The notes: generated by a model not told the origin, from the sequence alone. DNA of 64,000 bases from Evansella caseinilytica (GCF_900107275.1 NZ_FNPI01000001.1:310001-374000); one strand, 5' to 3'; positions 8,753 through 18,262 are shown, counted from the stretch's first letter. Numbers and translations: made by a program.

Positions 8753-10189
8753 TTAATAAGCCTTCGCCCAGTAGACGAAATGCTTTGCTTGCTTTCCGCA
8801 GCAGACACATTCGTTTACTGCGATTTCCGCCTCGCTGTCAAACGGGATACACCGCGATGTCGCCCCGGTTTTTTCCTTGATCTTCTCTTCACAGGCAACG
8901 TCTCCGCACCACATTGCCTTAATAAAGCCGCTGCTGTTTTCCAGAATCGTTTCAAATTCATGAAAGCTCGCAGCCGAATGTGTTTTTGCTTCACGATGGT
9001 TTTTTGCCCGAAGAAAAAGATTGTTCTGAATGGCGGTCAGTAATTCCGCGATTTTGTGTTTCAATTGCGCCAGAGAAACAACGAGCTTTTCCCCGGTGTC
9101 CCTGCGAACCAGAATGACTTGCTGCTGTTCCATGTCTTTCGGTCCGACCTCCAGGCGCAGTGGAATTCCTTTCATTTCGTATTCATTGAATTTCCATCCC
9201 GGTTTTTTGCTACCAGCATCAATATCAACCCGGACAGCTTCTGAAAGTGTGTCTTTTAATTGATAGGAAAAATCGAGCACCCCTTCCTTATGCTGGGCGA
9301 TTGGTATGATCATCAATTGTATCGGAGCGATCCGCGGCGGAAGCACGAGACCTCTGTCGTCACCGTGAACCATGATCATCGCACCGATGATTCGCGTGGT
9401 AAATCCCCATGATGTCTGATGCACATATTGGAGCGTGCCGTCTTTGTCGGTAAAATGGATGTCGAACGCCCTTGCAAAGCCGTCGCCGAGATGATGAGAA
9501 GTACCGGCCTGCAAGGCTTTGCCGTCGTGCATCAAGCTTTCGATTGTATAAGTGTATTTGGCGCCGGCAAACTTCTCTTTCTCGGTTTTCCTTCCTTTTA
9601 TCACAGGAATCGCGAGGACCTCTTCACAAAGCCGGGCATAAACCTCCAGCATTTTAACCGTCTCCGCCTGTGCTTCCTCCTCCGTCGCATGACAAGTGTG
9701 CCCTTCCTGCCATAAAAACTCCAGCGTTCGTAAAAACGGGCGGGTCGTTTTTTCCCAACGGACGACATTTGCCCATTGATTATACAGCTTCGGCAAATCC
9801 CTGTAGGAATGAACGACGCTTTTAAAATGCTCACCGAACAGTACTTCCGAAGTAGGACGAATGCATAAACGTTCTGTCAGCTGCTCTGTTCCGCCTTGAG
9901 TAACCCAGGCGACTTCAGGGGCAAAGCCTTCAATATGATCCTTTTCTTTTTGCAGCAAGCTTTCCGGAATCAGCAGCGGCATGTAGACATTTTCATGGCC
10001 GGTCTCTTTGATTTTCCGATCCAGTTCCTGCTTAATGTTTTCCCAAATGGCATATCCGTACGGGCGGATAATCATTGATCCGCGGACGCTGGAATAGTCG
10101 ATCAATTCTGCTTTTGTGACAACATCTGTGTACCATTGGGCAAAATCTTCGTCCATTGCGGTTATCTTTTGCACATATTGCTTTGCCAT
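8753..10189 (-). CDS. proS: Proline--tRNA ligase, short (archaeal/eukaryote-like) type
   Basis: Class II aminoacyl-tRNA synthetase, 478 aa, charging tRNA-Pro. Visible: motif 2 region [17 protein letters not shown], motif 3 region [14 protein letters not shown], anticodon-binding domain, and a C-terminal zinc domain with paired Cys (CVCCG) ending in Tyr. The length and absence of the bacterial editing insertion mark the ProS3/archaeal-like class. Three consecutive ATGs occur; 10189 is chosen because AAAGGTGG lies 7 bases upstream. An in-frame extension runs through a mobile repeat and is not credible. A T-box leader lies upstream. It could be the only ProRS or a second one. Confidence 0.93.
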   Translation of the reverse strand: MAKQYVQKITAMDEDFAQWYTDVVTKAELIDYSSVRGSMIIRPYGYAIWENIKQELDRKIKETGHENVYMPLLIPESLLQKEKDHIEGFAPEVAWVTQGGTEQLTERLCIRPTSEVLFGEHFKSVVHSYRDLPKLYNQWANVVRWEKTTRPFLRTLEFLWQEGHTCHATEEEAQAETVKMLEVYARLCEEVLAIPVIKGRKTEKEKFAGAKYTYTIESLMHDGKALQAGTSHHLGDGFARAFDIHFTDKDGTLQYVHQTSWGFTTRIIGAMIMVHGDDRGLVLPPRIAPIQLMIIPIAQHKEGVLDFSYQLKDTLSEAVRVDIDAGSKKPGWKFNEYEMKGIPLRLEVGPKDMEQQQVILVRRDTGEKLVVSLAQLKHKIAELLTAIQNNLFLRAKNHREAKTHSAASFHEFETILENSSGFIKAMWCGDVACEEKIKEKTGATSRCIPFDSEAEIAVNECVCCGKQAKHFVYWAKAY

Positions 10190-10227
10190 CATCATTCCAC
10201 CTTTTTTTCTTTTGCTCTTTTCTAAAA

Positions 10228-10373
10228 GTGTTTGTTCAAAAAGATCGCTTTTTATCTTTTTGAACAAACACGAAGCAATGAGTGGAGCCGATGCATTCTT
10301 TTTAAGCCGGCTGTGAGTGGTTTTCTCGCAGTTGGCGCATCGAGCGGAACCATTGCCTTTTTGAACACGCTCT
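10228..10373 (+). mobile_element. Family A MITE-like element in the proS leader (short form)
   Basis: Begins with a hairpin (TGTTTGTTCAAAAAGAT and its complement around a short loop, 10229-10272). It continues with CGAAGCAATGAGTGGAGCC and a second hairpin (GCCGGCTGTGAG with CTCGCAGTTGGC), and ends CCTTTTTGAACACGCTCT. Related copies lie at 28595-29043, 39025-39170, 40171-40397 and 45857-46088. It sits between the T-box terminator and the proS start codon. Confidence 0.75.
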
Positions 10374-10439
10374 AATAAAGTTTTTTTGCATTCGAGTCGT
10401 AAGCCATGCATGCTTGGCCCTTCCGCTTCAGCAGGCTCC

Positions 10440-10672
10440 CATTTGGAAAAAGCAAAAAATAAAAAGCCTTGCTTTCGTCAGGGACCGGATTTACCGGCGG
10501 TACCACCCTGATTTAAAGCAAAGCTTTACGCTCATTCATGATAACGGTATGAACCGCTGCATCTTTCTTACGATACAGAACTCAGAGGCAGGTTCAAGGG
10601 GCTGTCAATAGGAGCCTTGCAGCATCCGGCTCCCTCTCTGGAAAGGACTGAACTCCCTTTACTGATCCTCTT
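10440..10672 (-). promoter_or_regulatory. T-box leader of proS
   Basis: Minus strand. The near-invariant T-box AGGGTGGTACCGCCGG is at 10494-10509, with an AGTA-type loop near the 5' end (GATCAGTAAAGGG). The terminator is formed by 10506-10524 with 10466-10483 followed by a U-rich run. GAACCTG could place a CCU proline specifier, but I could not fold stem I with certainty. Uncharged tRNA-Pro should promote antitermination. Confidence 0.93.
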
Positions 10673-10805
10673 CACTGTTTCCGCTGTTTTGGAAAATTAT
10701 ATATGCATTGTCATGCGGAGTCAATACGTTTAAATGAAAAAAAACATTTTTCTGGCGGAAAAAGCTTGAAAAGCTGCTTACCGCATGGAGGAGCTTTCAA
10801 ATAAA

Positions 10806-10970
10806 TTACAATTGCTCAAGAAACTCCGAATCATATACAATAGCCAATAGCCCGAGAGATGTCAAAATCAGTCCTTTGGTGTCCGTGACGAACATTTGAT
10901 ACCTTATCATTCCTAAGGCGATAAGGACACCCCCGTTGCCCCGACAAACATACGGAAATATAGTTCATGT
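10806..10970 (-). pseudogene. Possible small membrane protein remnant with frameshift
   Basis: The minus strand reads LGMIRYQMFVTDTKGLILTS and onward to EFLEQL and a stop at 10806. Upstream the same reading continues (YFRMFVGATG) only if one base is restored in a run of G near 10935. The residue mix looks protein-like and partly hydrophobic. I recognise no family. It may instead be chance, as it is only about 55 codons. Confidence 0.35.
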
Positions 10971-11003
10971 CACCGATCATTGAAGGTGTAAAAATTAGTG
11001 TAA

Positions 11004-11053
11004 GGCTGGCTCATTGCTTCGTGTTTGTTCAAAAAGTTTTTTGTAGAAACACG
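11004..11053 (-). repeat. Family A end fragment
   Basis: CTCATTGCTTCGTGTTTGTTCAAAAAG matches the hairpin end of family A (as at 40349 onward); only this end is present. It abuts the stop codon of the next minus-strand gene. Confidence 0.6.
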
Positions 11054-11054
11054 T

Positions 11055-12743
11055 TTAAAAATCAAGCTCTTCAATCGCTTGAATTTCTTCTCCTGTGTCC
11101 ATGAAACGAATGGTGATTTCGTCTCCTGCCTCAATAAAGACCGCCCGTGGAAACGCGGAGGCATTGACGGTAAAAATGCGGTCCGAGCCTTCGAGCAACA
11201 TTCGTACGGTAACGTTATCCTCGCGATCCCATTTATATACGCGCGTCACAGCAGCCGTTATTTCCACCAAGTCGGTAATTTCCCCCGGAATCACATCGTC
11301 GTCGATGCGGGAGGTGAGCGCTAATTGATAGGAACGGAAGGCTTCCTGCTTCGACTCGCCGTACCCGTACACGCTTTCGCTGGAAGCATTAACAAGCATA
11401 ATTTGCCGGAGAACACCGTTTTTATCCATCAACGGGACAACCCATGTATATTGTCCGTAAATATTATAAAGGGATGGCGAACCTGCCACATAGTCGTCGC
11501 GGACAAAGGTACGTTCTGCCAAATTCATTGCTGTGCGACCGTTAAGCATGCCGCTGGCGTCACGGAAGTAACGAAGCTCCCCGGTTCGGGCATCAAACAT
11601 GGTAAACCCGACCATGGACTGGGAGGACTCTCCTTCCCCAGTGAGCCGCATATGATCGGTAAACCAGTTAAGCTGAAGATCCCGGTCAATCACGCCGACG
11701 ACGGCATCTTCCGTTCCCCACGCAGTCGGTTCTGTCAGCCCTTCCCGGCCGATATAACGGTTGATAAGTCCTTGCTTATACACACCAAACCATTGATTCC
11801 GCTCTTGCGCGATATGCGGCGGATAAATACGATTCACCCATTCTGGCGCCTCTTCTTTCGCGTATTGCTCCATGTCACCGGTGACCGGATCGACGATAAT
11901 AATCCCGTCCACATCCGCTACCCGGCGAAATTCGGTGTAATGACCGTAGCTTACGATGTAGAAAGGATTGCCGTCACCGTCCACTTCAAAGGTGGTGTCG
12001 AGCATCAGCACCTCCGGATAGGCGAGGCGGACGCGGCGCTCAAGATTTTCATGAAAAAACGCAGAAGGCACATATTTCATTTCCACTTGCACAAGCTCCG
12101 GCTCGGAACGAGGGTTTTCCGCATTGACGGTAATGTATCCCGGAACAGCGCTGCTTCGGTACCAGCGGAACAGACCGTCGTATTCTATCGGAGTGACCCA
12201 GTATAATGTGCCGTCGATGCGCTGAATTCGTGTTTCTCCCAAGTTGTAAAAAGCAGGGTTTTCCAGCTGTCCCATCAGGACGTCCGAACGATAGCGCGCG
12301 AAGCTCAATGGAACGACGGGAATATGCTCCTCGCTGACAGGCGGCAAGTCCTCCACCGTTACTTCCTCGCCGCCGGCAATGTCGTATTTTTCATCGGCCA
12401 AAAAAAGCGGCTGAATCGTCCAAAAGATAAAAAAGCCGACAAGTAACAATATTCCGATTCCGGCTCCTTTCACTGCAGTTTGCTTTCGAAACGTTTTTTT
12501 GAACGTAAAAACAAGCGTGTTGTCGGCAATCAAAGAAATACCGACAATCGGTAAATAATAGGTGATAATTGCGGTGAGCGATTGATCAAGCAGCCCGACA
12601 TAAAAGAGGGCAAAGCCGTAAACCAGCCCGATCACATAGCGGCTCAATAGCCATTTCCGAAAAAACGGTGTTTTCCACCACTGCAGTTGTAATGGCAAAA
12701 ATAATAACGCTGCTGCCGCAGTGATGAAGAGTATTTGCAGCAT
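11055..12743 (-). CDS. Large membrane-anchored protein of unknown function
   Basis: 562 aa. About four hydrophobic segments fill the first 125 residues (starting LQILFITAAAALLFLPLQ). A long hydrophilic domain with many Tyr, Trp and Asp follows, probably outside the membrane. Repeated phrases such as PEVLMLDTTFEVDGDG, IIIVDPVTGDMEQYAKE and TMFDARTGELRYFRD look like beta-rich repeats. The C-terminal 60 residues (KWDREDNVTVRMLLEG) resemble a small beta domain. Start at 12743 is chosen for GAGGTGA 5 bases upstream; the longer reading enters a family A fragment. I know no function. Monocistronic. Confidence 0.8.
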   Translation of the reverse strand: MLQILFITAAAALLFLPLQLQWWKTPFFRKWLLSRYVIGLVYGFALFYVGLLDQSLTAIITYYLPIVGISLIADNTLVFTFKKTFRKQTAVKGAGIGILLLVGFFIFWTIQPLFLADEKYDIAGGEEVTVEDLPPVSEEHIPVVPLSFARYRSDVLMGQLENPAFYNLGETRIQRIDGTLYWVTPIEYDGLFRWYRSSAVPGYITVNAENPRSEPELVQVEMKYVPSAFFHENLERRVRLAYPEVLMLDTTFEVDGDGNPFYIVSYGHYTEFRRVADVDGIIIVDPVTGDMEQYAKEEAPEWVNRIYPPHIAQERNQWFGVYKQGLINRYIGREGLTEPTAWGTEDAVVGVIDRDLQLNWFTDHMRLTGEGESSQSMVGFTMFDARTGELRYFRDASGMLNGRTAMNLAERTFVRDDYVAGSPSLYNIYGQYTWVVPLMDKNGVLRQIMLVNASSESVYGYGESKQEAFRSYQLALTSRIDDDVIPGEITDLVEITAAVTRVYKWDREDNVTVRMLLEGSDRIFTVNASAFPRAVFIEAGDEITIRFMDTGEEIQAIEELDF

Positions 12744-12774
12744 AAAGGTCACCTCGTTTGTCTTTGTTTGTTTA

Positions 12775-12845
12775 AGCCTTTGTTCAAAAGGTCGAACGGT
12801 CCAGTTGGTCAGCGGAACCATTGCCTTTTTGAACACGGTCTTTAA
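12775..12845 (+). repeat. Family A fragment
   Basis: Contains CAGCGGAACCATTGCCTTTTTGAACACGGTCT, the outer end of family A, and a degraded hairpin arm TTTGTTCAAAAGG. It lies just upstream of the membrane-protein gene. Confidence 0.55.
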
Positions 12846-13203
12846 GATTGTCCGTTCACAGCATGTTTGGAATCGACCAACAAAATGCTGCTGAATTACT
12901 AGTTAGATTTTACGTTTGAGACAGAAATATGTTTCATTCTGCGTATCTGTTCTCGGAAGTCTTTTAGAGGGAATAATGGTGCATATTTAGTTTGACAGAA
13001 AAGCGCGATGCTGTACACAGGTTTTGCTTGAGAAAGTATGAAGTATTCAGCAGAAATTTGTTTATGCGAGAAGTTGTTTTCGCGGAAAAAAGCTGATCAC
13101 TATTTCTCTCTTTAATCACTAATACTTGAAAGAAGGTCAGAGATTGCCTGCAGAGATCCTGAAAAAAATTATTCGCTTCAAAGTGAAGGTTCCAGCAGAT
13201 GTG
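12846..13203. other. AT-rich intergenic stretch without a gene
   Basis: No open frame with a ribosome site is visible on either strand. It leads into the degenerate 52-bp tandem repeat. Promoter elements for the divergent flanking genes could lie here but none is convincing. Confidence 0.5.
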
Positions 13204-13460
13204 GAGGCAACAAAATAGATAATTGTGGCCGAAACCAGTTCCGAATCCGATGTTCGGTAACGAATATGGGTTAATCGTTACCGAAAAGTGATCAGGAGAG
13301 GTCGAACGTTAACGAATAGAAGTTTAATCGATATCGAAAAGTGCTCCGAAGTGGTCAAGTGTTAAAGAATAAGAGTTAATAGTGTCCGAAACTGGCTCCA
13401 AATCTGCCGCACGTTAACGAATAAGAATGAATCGTGCCTACAACGGGGGAGGGGGGGGAC
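13204..13460. repeat. Degenerate 52-bp tandem repeat (about five units)
   Basis: GTTAACGAATA-like blocks start near 13256, 13308, 13360 and 13413, spaced 52, 52 and 53 bases, each followed by a TTAATCG block and CCGAAA. An older unit precedes at 13204. The array ends in a G-rich run (13445-13459). Confidence 0.7.
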
Positions 13461-13673
13461 GAGAAACTCCGAAGTTGTGTAAATTGGCAGGGCTAACTTT
13501 CTTCTGTTAATTTAGCTGTTAACAAGCTCAAAGGAAACATCCCAATTGTTTCGTCCGATCCTGCCAAAAACAACTAACTGTCCCTTTTGCCAACCCGCGG
13601 CAATGACATTCCTGTCATCGGATCGTTTTTTTCGATACAATAGAAAACAGATATTGGATGAAGGATGATGAAT

Positions 13674-15596
13674 ATGAGTATTTTACGAGTGGAAAATTTA
13701 CATAAAACGTACGGAGAAAAGGTGTTGCTTGACAAGATTGCTTTTTCCGTCGGCGAAAAAGACCGGATCGGCCTGATCGGGGTAAACGGCACAGGAAAGT
13801 CGTCGCTCTTAAAGGTGCTTGCCGGGATTGAAGGGAAAGACGCAGGGGAACTGCATCATTCCAACCAGTTTCAGCTGGAGTATCTTCCTCAGGAGCCGAA
13901 TCTGCAGGAGGGGCTCACCGTATTGGAGCAGGTGTACTACGGAGATTCCCCGATGATGCGGACGATGCGCGAGTATGAAAAAGCATTGCAGGCGCTGGAA
14001 AAAAATCCGGAGGGGAAAGCCTTGCAGCAACGTCTTGTAAACATGCAGACAAAGATGGATGAAGTCGAGGCGTGGGAAGCCAACACGGCGGCAAAAACAA
14101 TTTTGACAAAGCTTGGCATCACCGATTTTTCCAAGCAGGTGCACGAGTTGTCGGGCGGACAAAAAAAGCGGGTGGCAATGGCGAAAGCATTGATCCGTCC
14201 TGTTGATCTGTTACTCCTGGATGAGCCGACGAACCATCTTGACAATGAAACGATTGAATGGCTGGAGCAGTTTTTGGCGCAGTATCGCGGAGCACTGATT
14301 CTTGTCACCCACGACCGCTATTTTTTAAATCGGGTAACGAATCGCATCTTTGAATTGGATCGAGGGCAGTTGTATGAATACGAGGGGAATTACGAGCTGT
14401 TTTTGGAAAAGAAAGCAGAGCGGGAAGAAGCGGCCGGCCAACGGGAAGTAAAGCGGCAAAACTTGCTTCGCCGGGAACTGGCCTGGCTCAAACGGGGAGC
14501 AAAAGCGCGAACAACAAAGCAAAAAGCACGGATTCAGCGGGTGGAGAAGCTGCAGGAGGAGAAGCAGTCGCCGGATAAAGGCGAACTCGATTTTGCGATT
14601 GGGTCGACGAGGCTTGGAAAAAAGGTGATTGAATTACAGCAGATCACGAAATCCTTTGCCGGAAAACAGCTTTTTCAGCCGTTCGATTATTTAATTGTTC
14701 CGGGGGAGCGGCTGGGCATTATCGGTCCAAACGGGGCAGGAAAAACGACGATTCTGAACATTCTCGCCGGAAAAATCGAACCGGACAGCGGGAAGGTCGA
14801 AGTCGGTGAAACGGTGAAAATCGGTTATTATACGCAGAGCAATGAAGATTTGGATTCCAATTTGCGCGTGATTGATGCGATAAAGGAGATTGCTGAAGTG
14901 GTGCACACGACGGACGGACAGGTCATCACTGCGGAACAAATGCTGGAGCGCTTCCTGTTTCCGCGCGCTCATCAATGGACGTACATTCATCGGCTGTCCG
15001 GAGGCGAACGGAGAAGACTCTATCTGTTGAAGATACTGATGAGTGAACCGAACGTCTTGTTTCTCGATGAGCCGACGAATGATTTAGATACACAGACTTT
15101 GTCTGTTCTTGAGGACTACCTGGATCAATTCCCCGGTGTCGTACTTACCGTATCCCATGATCGTTATTTTCTCGACCGGGTGGTGGATCACCTCCTTGTT
15201 TTTTCAGGAAACGGAACCGTTTCACGTTTTCAAGGTGCTTACAGTGAGTATATGGAAAAAAATAAGTCTCATGGGGAGCATGCCCATACCTCAAATGCTG
15301 TAAAGAAAGAAGGAAACGCAAAGGCTGCATCTTCACAGCAGAAGCAGGAAAAACCGAAAAAACTTTCCTATAAGGACCAAAAGGAATGGGAGGAAATTGA
15401 AGCCCGGATTGCGGCGATCGAGGAGAAAAAGGAAGCACTGGAAGCAGAAATTGTTGCTGCCGGCAGCGACATTGATCGCATCCGCGATTTATATGATCAA
15501 CAGAAGCAGGTGGAGGAGGAGTTGGAACAAGCGATGGATCGCTGGACGGAGCTGTCGATATTAGTGGAAGAAATCGAAGCTGCCAAACAGAAGTGA
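13674..15596 (+). CDS. yfmR: ABC-F ATPase, YfmR/Uup type
   Basis: Ribosome-associated ABC-F protein of 640 aa with two ATPase domains and no membrane segment. Visible: Walker A GVNGTGKSS and GPNGAGKTT, signatures LSGGQKKRVAMAKAL and LSGGERRRLYLLK, Walker B LLLLDEPTNHLD and LFLDEPTNDLD, an interdomain linker with basic coiled coil, and a C-terminal coiled coil (DQKEWEEIEARIAAIEEKKE) typical of Uup/YfmR. Start at 13674 places AAGGATGA at normal distance; ATGs at 13665 and 13668 overlap that site. Probably resolves stalled ribosomes. Assignment to YfmR is by overall resemblance. Confidence 0.88.
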   Translation: MSILRVENLHKTYGEKVLLDKIAFSVGEKDRIGLIGVNGTGKSSLLKVLAGIEGKDAGELHHSNQFQLEYLPQEPNLQEGLTVLEQVYYGDSPMMRTMREYEKALQALEKNPEGKALQQRLVNMQTKMDEVEAWEANTAAKTILTKLGITDFSKQVHELSGGQKKRVAMAKALIRPVDLLLLDEPTNHLDNETIEWLEQFLAQYRGALILVTHDRYFLNRVTNRIFELDRGQLYEYEGNYELFLEKKAEREEAAGQREVKRQNLLRRELAWLKRGAKARTTKQKARIQRVEKLQEEKQSPDKGELDFAIGSTRLGKKVIELQQITKSFAGKQLFQPFDYLIVPGERLGIIGPNGAGKTTILNILAGKIEPDSGKVEVGETVKIGYYTQSNEDLDSNLRVIDAIKEIAEVVHTTDGQVITAEQMLERFLFPRAHQWTYIHRLSGGERRRLYLLKILMSEPNVLFLDEPTNDLDTQTLSVLEDYLDQFPGVVLTVSHDRYFLDRVVDHLLVFSGNGTVSRFQGAYSEYMEKNKSHGEHAHTSNAVKKEGNAKAASSQQKQEKPKKLSYKDQKEWEEIEARIAAIEEKKEALEAEIVAAGSDIDRIRDLYDQQKQVEEELEQAMDRWTELSILVEEIEAAKQK

Positions 15597-15646
15597 TCTC
15601 CATTACGAGCGGATCATCCAAGCACGACCACTGCAGACAATTGTCA

Positions 15647-15683
15647 CAAAATTGTCGGGGACATGGTCCCCGACTAAATTTTG
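15647..15683. repeat. GGGGACATGGTCCCC palindrome (perfect copy)
   Basis: CAAAATT-G-TCGGGGACATGGTCCCCGA-C-TAAATTTTG is nearly palindromic over 37 bases. It lies between convergent genes and supplies the TAG stop (15674-15676) of the minus-strand gene. It may act as a two-way terminator. Confidence 0.8.
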
Positions 15684-16156
15684 ATCATTTCGCCGTTTTC
15701 GAGGCAGTAAACAGAGCAGGGGGGCGGCGAGATGGGGGAGATATTGTTAAGGCTACGCTGAATATCTGCGCGAAACGACGGTGACTGCAACTGCTCCAAC
15801 GTGACGAAAACCCAGGCTTCGTGCTGGAACGGCGCCTCCCTGTTTTCACCGATAAAGATGCAAGTACCTTCCATTTCTTTCATCATCGTCAGCCGGAACA
15901 TCATGAGTGCAGGCAGGATTTGCAGGATATAATCGACAACGGCGGTCATTTTTAAGAAAAAATCTTTTGACGAAGAGAAGATCGTAGTGACACAAGGATG
16001 ACATTCCCTGTATAGAATGTTCAGTGCCTTTCTGCTGTCACAGTCCAACTCTAGCAAAATTTTTTTCATTACAGCATTAATAAACGCCTGAAATGTAGTA
16101 ATCTGATTGGCATCAGTCAAAGATAGCGAGTTTTCTGTCCGGTAGCTTGCTGGCAT
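15674..16156 (-). CDS. Hypothetical protein
   Basis: 160 aa, no recognised domain. GAGGTGATAGC directly before the ATG is a good ribosome site, so it is probably real. The middle is hydrophobic (VVDYILQILPALMMFRLTMM) and may be one helix or a hydrophobic core. The C-terminus (ISPPPCSVYCLENGEMIKI) ends within a palindromic repeat that supplies the stop codon, so the original gene may have been longer. Confidence 0.6.
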   Translation of the reverse strand: MPASYRTENSLSLTDANQITTFQAFINAVMKKILLELDCDSRKALNILYRECHPCVTTIFSSSKDFFLKMTAVVDYILQILPALMMFRLTMMKEMEGTCIFIGENREAPFQHEAWVFVTLEQLQSPSFRADIQRSLNNISPISPPPCSVYCLENGEMIKI

Positions 16157-16189
16157 GCTATCACCTCACAAAAGAATGTTACTTAATTT

Positions 16190-16337
16190 AGAGGAAGTTC
16201 AAAAAGTGCGGGAAACAGCGTCTGCGAATCTCATCGTTGCGTTGTCCCTCGCTGCTCACGTACGTTTCGGTGTACGCTGCGCTGCTCGCTCCTGCCGCGC
16301 CTTGATCTTCTTGCCGCAGTTATGTCCTCCTATTTGA
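16190..16337 (+). mobile_element. Family B MITE-like element, copy 1
   Basis: Starts GAGGAAGTTCAAAAAGTGCGGGAAACAG, has the central CTCACGTACG...TGTACGCTGCGCTG block and ends TTATGTCCTCCTATTTG. The right end is altered compared with 59064-59226. It provides the last codons and stop of the DUF2325 gene on the minus strand. Confidence 0.8.
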
Positions 16338-16658
16338 CTGCCCTGTATGACTTAAAAAGGGACATTGCTCACATGCTATTTCACAATTTGTGAGCGATGA
16401 ATATATTGCACACCATGACCGTCGGGCATAGCAGATCGGTATTTCTTTTTTGGAGGCTTTGTTTTTGATTTTTTTTGCCAAATTATGATTTATGTAATCT
16501 GTCAAAATTAAAATAATATCGATGTGATCAGGAATTTCCTTTTTAACCATTTGCACTTTTCTGCCATCTATATGGATGACATCCTTGAATCCAAGGTTTT
16601 TTAAATTATCAGGAATAGCCCCTAATTTGTCGCCGCCTATAACAAGTAATGAAGACAT
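16320..16658 (-). CDS. DUF2325 domain protein
   Basis: 112 aa of the DUF2325 family, unknown function. Family hallmarks: SLLVIGGDKLGAIPDNL at the N-terminus, GRKVQMVKKEIP, LILTDYINHNLAKKI and PICYARRSW. The C-terminal extension after about residue 90 contains CEIACEQCP. The last five residues come from a family B element, so the original C-terminus was probably displaced. A perfect Fur box lies 36 bases upstream of the start, so iron control is likely. Confidence 0.85.
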   Translation of the reverse strand: MSSLLVIGGDKLGAIPDNLKNLGFKDVIHIDGRKVQMVKKEIPDHIDIILILTDYINHNLAKKIKNKASKKEIPICYARRSWCAIYSSLTNCEIACEQCPFLSHTGQSNRRT

Positions 16659-16693
16659 ATAAATGACACCTCTATTCTCTTATTGATCGATAT

Positions 16694-16708
16694 TGATAAT
16701 CATTATCA
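16694..16708 (-). promoter_or_regulatory. Fur box upstream of the DUF2325 gene
   Basis: TGATAATCATTATCA is an exact 7-1-7 Fur box. On the minus strand it lies just downstream of TATAAT-like sequence and 36 bases before the ATG, so a bound Fur would block transcription. Confidence 0.88.
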
Positions 16709-16957
16709 ATTATAAGTATATAAAAAAACGTCTCTCACAACAACATAAAATTGTGAAAAACGTTTGACTTTTCCAGATATTTGGTTGGCGAAGCCAGTGT
16801 TAATGCTGGTTCTGTTAAATTTTATTTTTTTGTACCTCCCCTTTTTTTCACAACTAAATCTTTACTGAGCAAGGTTTTTTGTTATTCTCAATCGTTACGG
16901 ACCATCATTCCGTGCCATTTCCCATTTCTAAAATAGAGGTTTCAGCAGTTTTTCTCT

Positions 16958-18088
16958 TCATCCTTCCTCTTCTTTTTTCCAGCCATGACGGATAAACTGC
17001 GTCACTTCCGACGTAATGCCGACATCTGTAAAAATGACGAAAATGACAAGGATGAACGGACCGAGAAAAACGCCGATAATACCAAACAGCTGCCAGCCGA
17101 CGAACAAAGAAAATAACACGGATAAAGTATTTAAATTCATGCTTGACGACAGCACTTTCGGCTCAATTGACTGGCGGATAAGGACAGTCACACCGTAAAC
17201 AATGGCAAGCCCGATGCCCAGGCTGATATTGCCGGTGATAAACGAATAAAGGATCCACGGTATGAGAATCGTTCCTGATCCAAAATAAGGAAGAATTTCG
17301 GCAATCCCGACGATGGCGGCAATTGTAAACGCCTGATCAATTCGTAAGATGAGCAGTCCGATCAACACAATCATTGAGGCAATGGCCATCATGATGACCT
17401 GTGCCCGCAAAAATCCAAAAACTCTGTATTGGAACATTTTGCGAATCTCCAACATTTTTTTCAGCAGCGATGCAGGAATTTTTTCTTTCGTTTTCAACAA
17501 AAGTTGATCCCAGTCTTTTCCAATGAAATAAAAGGCTAAAAACACAAACAGAAACCCAATAAATATCGGCGGAACGAGCATAATCATGTGGGTCAGTGCA
17601 TCGGCGAGAGCTTGTCCCATGTCGGCAAACATGGAAGCTAAATGGGAGCCGAGCTGAGTAATCCCTTCCTGCAGTGTGCTTTGCTGTTCCGGAGTGAGCG
17701 AATCGACAAACCCTGAATAATGGCGCCACAGCGGCAGAACCGAATCATTAAAAAATTGTTGAACCTGCACCGAAGCTGTTTCGATCCATAATGGCACGTA
17801 ATGTGACACGCGGCGGATGCCGAAAGCAATCAGATAAATCAAGCCAACAAACGCGGCGATCAGCGTGCTGATGCCGATCAGCAAGGTGAAAAGGACAGCA
17901 AAGCCGTTTGGAAAGCGCAATCTTCGTCTGAGCAAGCGGATCAGCGGTAGAAACATCCAAACGAGAAATGTTGCAATCCAGAATGGATAGGTAGCTTTAA
18001 AGAGCCAACCGAATAACCAAAAGGCTAGTATCAGCAGAATAACAACTGAAAAAAATCGAACAATGGCCCATGCTTGTGTTTTTGTCAT
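16958..18088 (-). CDS. ytvI: AI-2E family membrane protein, YtvI-like
   Basis: 376-aa integral membrane protein of the AI-2E exporter superfamily with about eight membrane segments in the 2+1+5 pattern. Hydrophobic segments near residues 10-60 are followed by a soluble loop (about 95-170) and a C-terminal membrane block with GIAEILPYFGS and FLGPFIL. Size and sequence resemble the sporulation protein YtvI, function unknown. Start at 18088 is chosen over 18211: AAGGAAGG lies upstream and MTKTQAW begins right before the first helix. Confidence 0.8.
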   Translation of the reverse strand: MTKTQAWAIVRFFSVVILLILAFWLFGWLFKATYPFWIATFLVWMFLPLIRLLRRRLRFPNGFAVLFTLLIGISTLIAAFVGLIYLIAFGIRRVSHYVPLWIETASVQVQQFFNDSVLPLWRHYSGFVDSLTPEQQSTLQEGITQLGSHLASMFADMGQALADALTHMIMLVPPIFIGFLFVFLAFYFIGKDWDQLLLKTKEKIPASLLKKMLEIRKMFQYRVFGFLRAQVIMMAIASMIVLIGLLILRIDQAFTIAAIVGIAEILPYFGSGTILIPWILYSFITGNISLGIGLAIVYGVTVLIRQSIEPKVLSSSMNLNTLSVLFSLFVGWQLFGIIGVFLGPFILVIFVIFTDVGITSEVTQFIRHGWKKEEEG

Positions 18089-18145
18089 GTGAGGCCTTCC
18101 TTTCCAAAAAAATATGTCTGTCAGAGGAGGTTTAATACGTTGATG

Positions 18146-18262
18146 TCCTCTTTTTGAACTTACATTTGTGGAGGTTGAAAACGTCGGTAAAACAGCGCCG
18201 GAGACTCTCATCGTTTCATTGTCCTGTGCAACTTACGTACGTTTCCATATTCATCACCATAA
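18146..18262 (+). repeat. Degenerate family B element
   Basis: GTAAAACAGCGCCGGAGACTCTCATCG and CTTACGTACG match the left half of family B; the right half is lost. Confidence 0.5.

Noticed and set aside
10192-10411. N-terminal extension of ProS by 74 residues
   Set aside because: It is read from a family A mobile element; a ribosome site directly precedes the short start and the family length fits without it.
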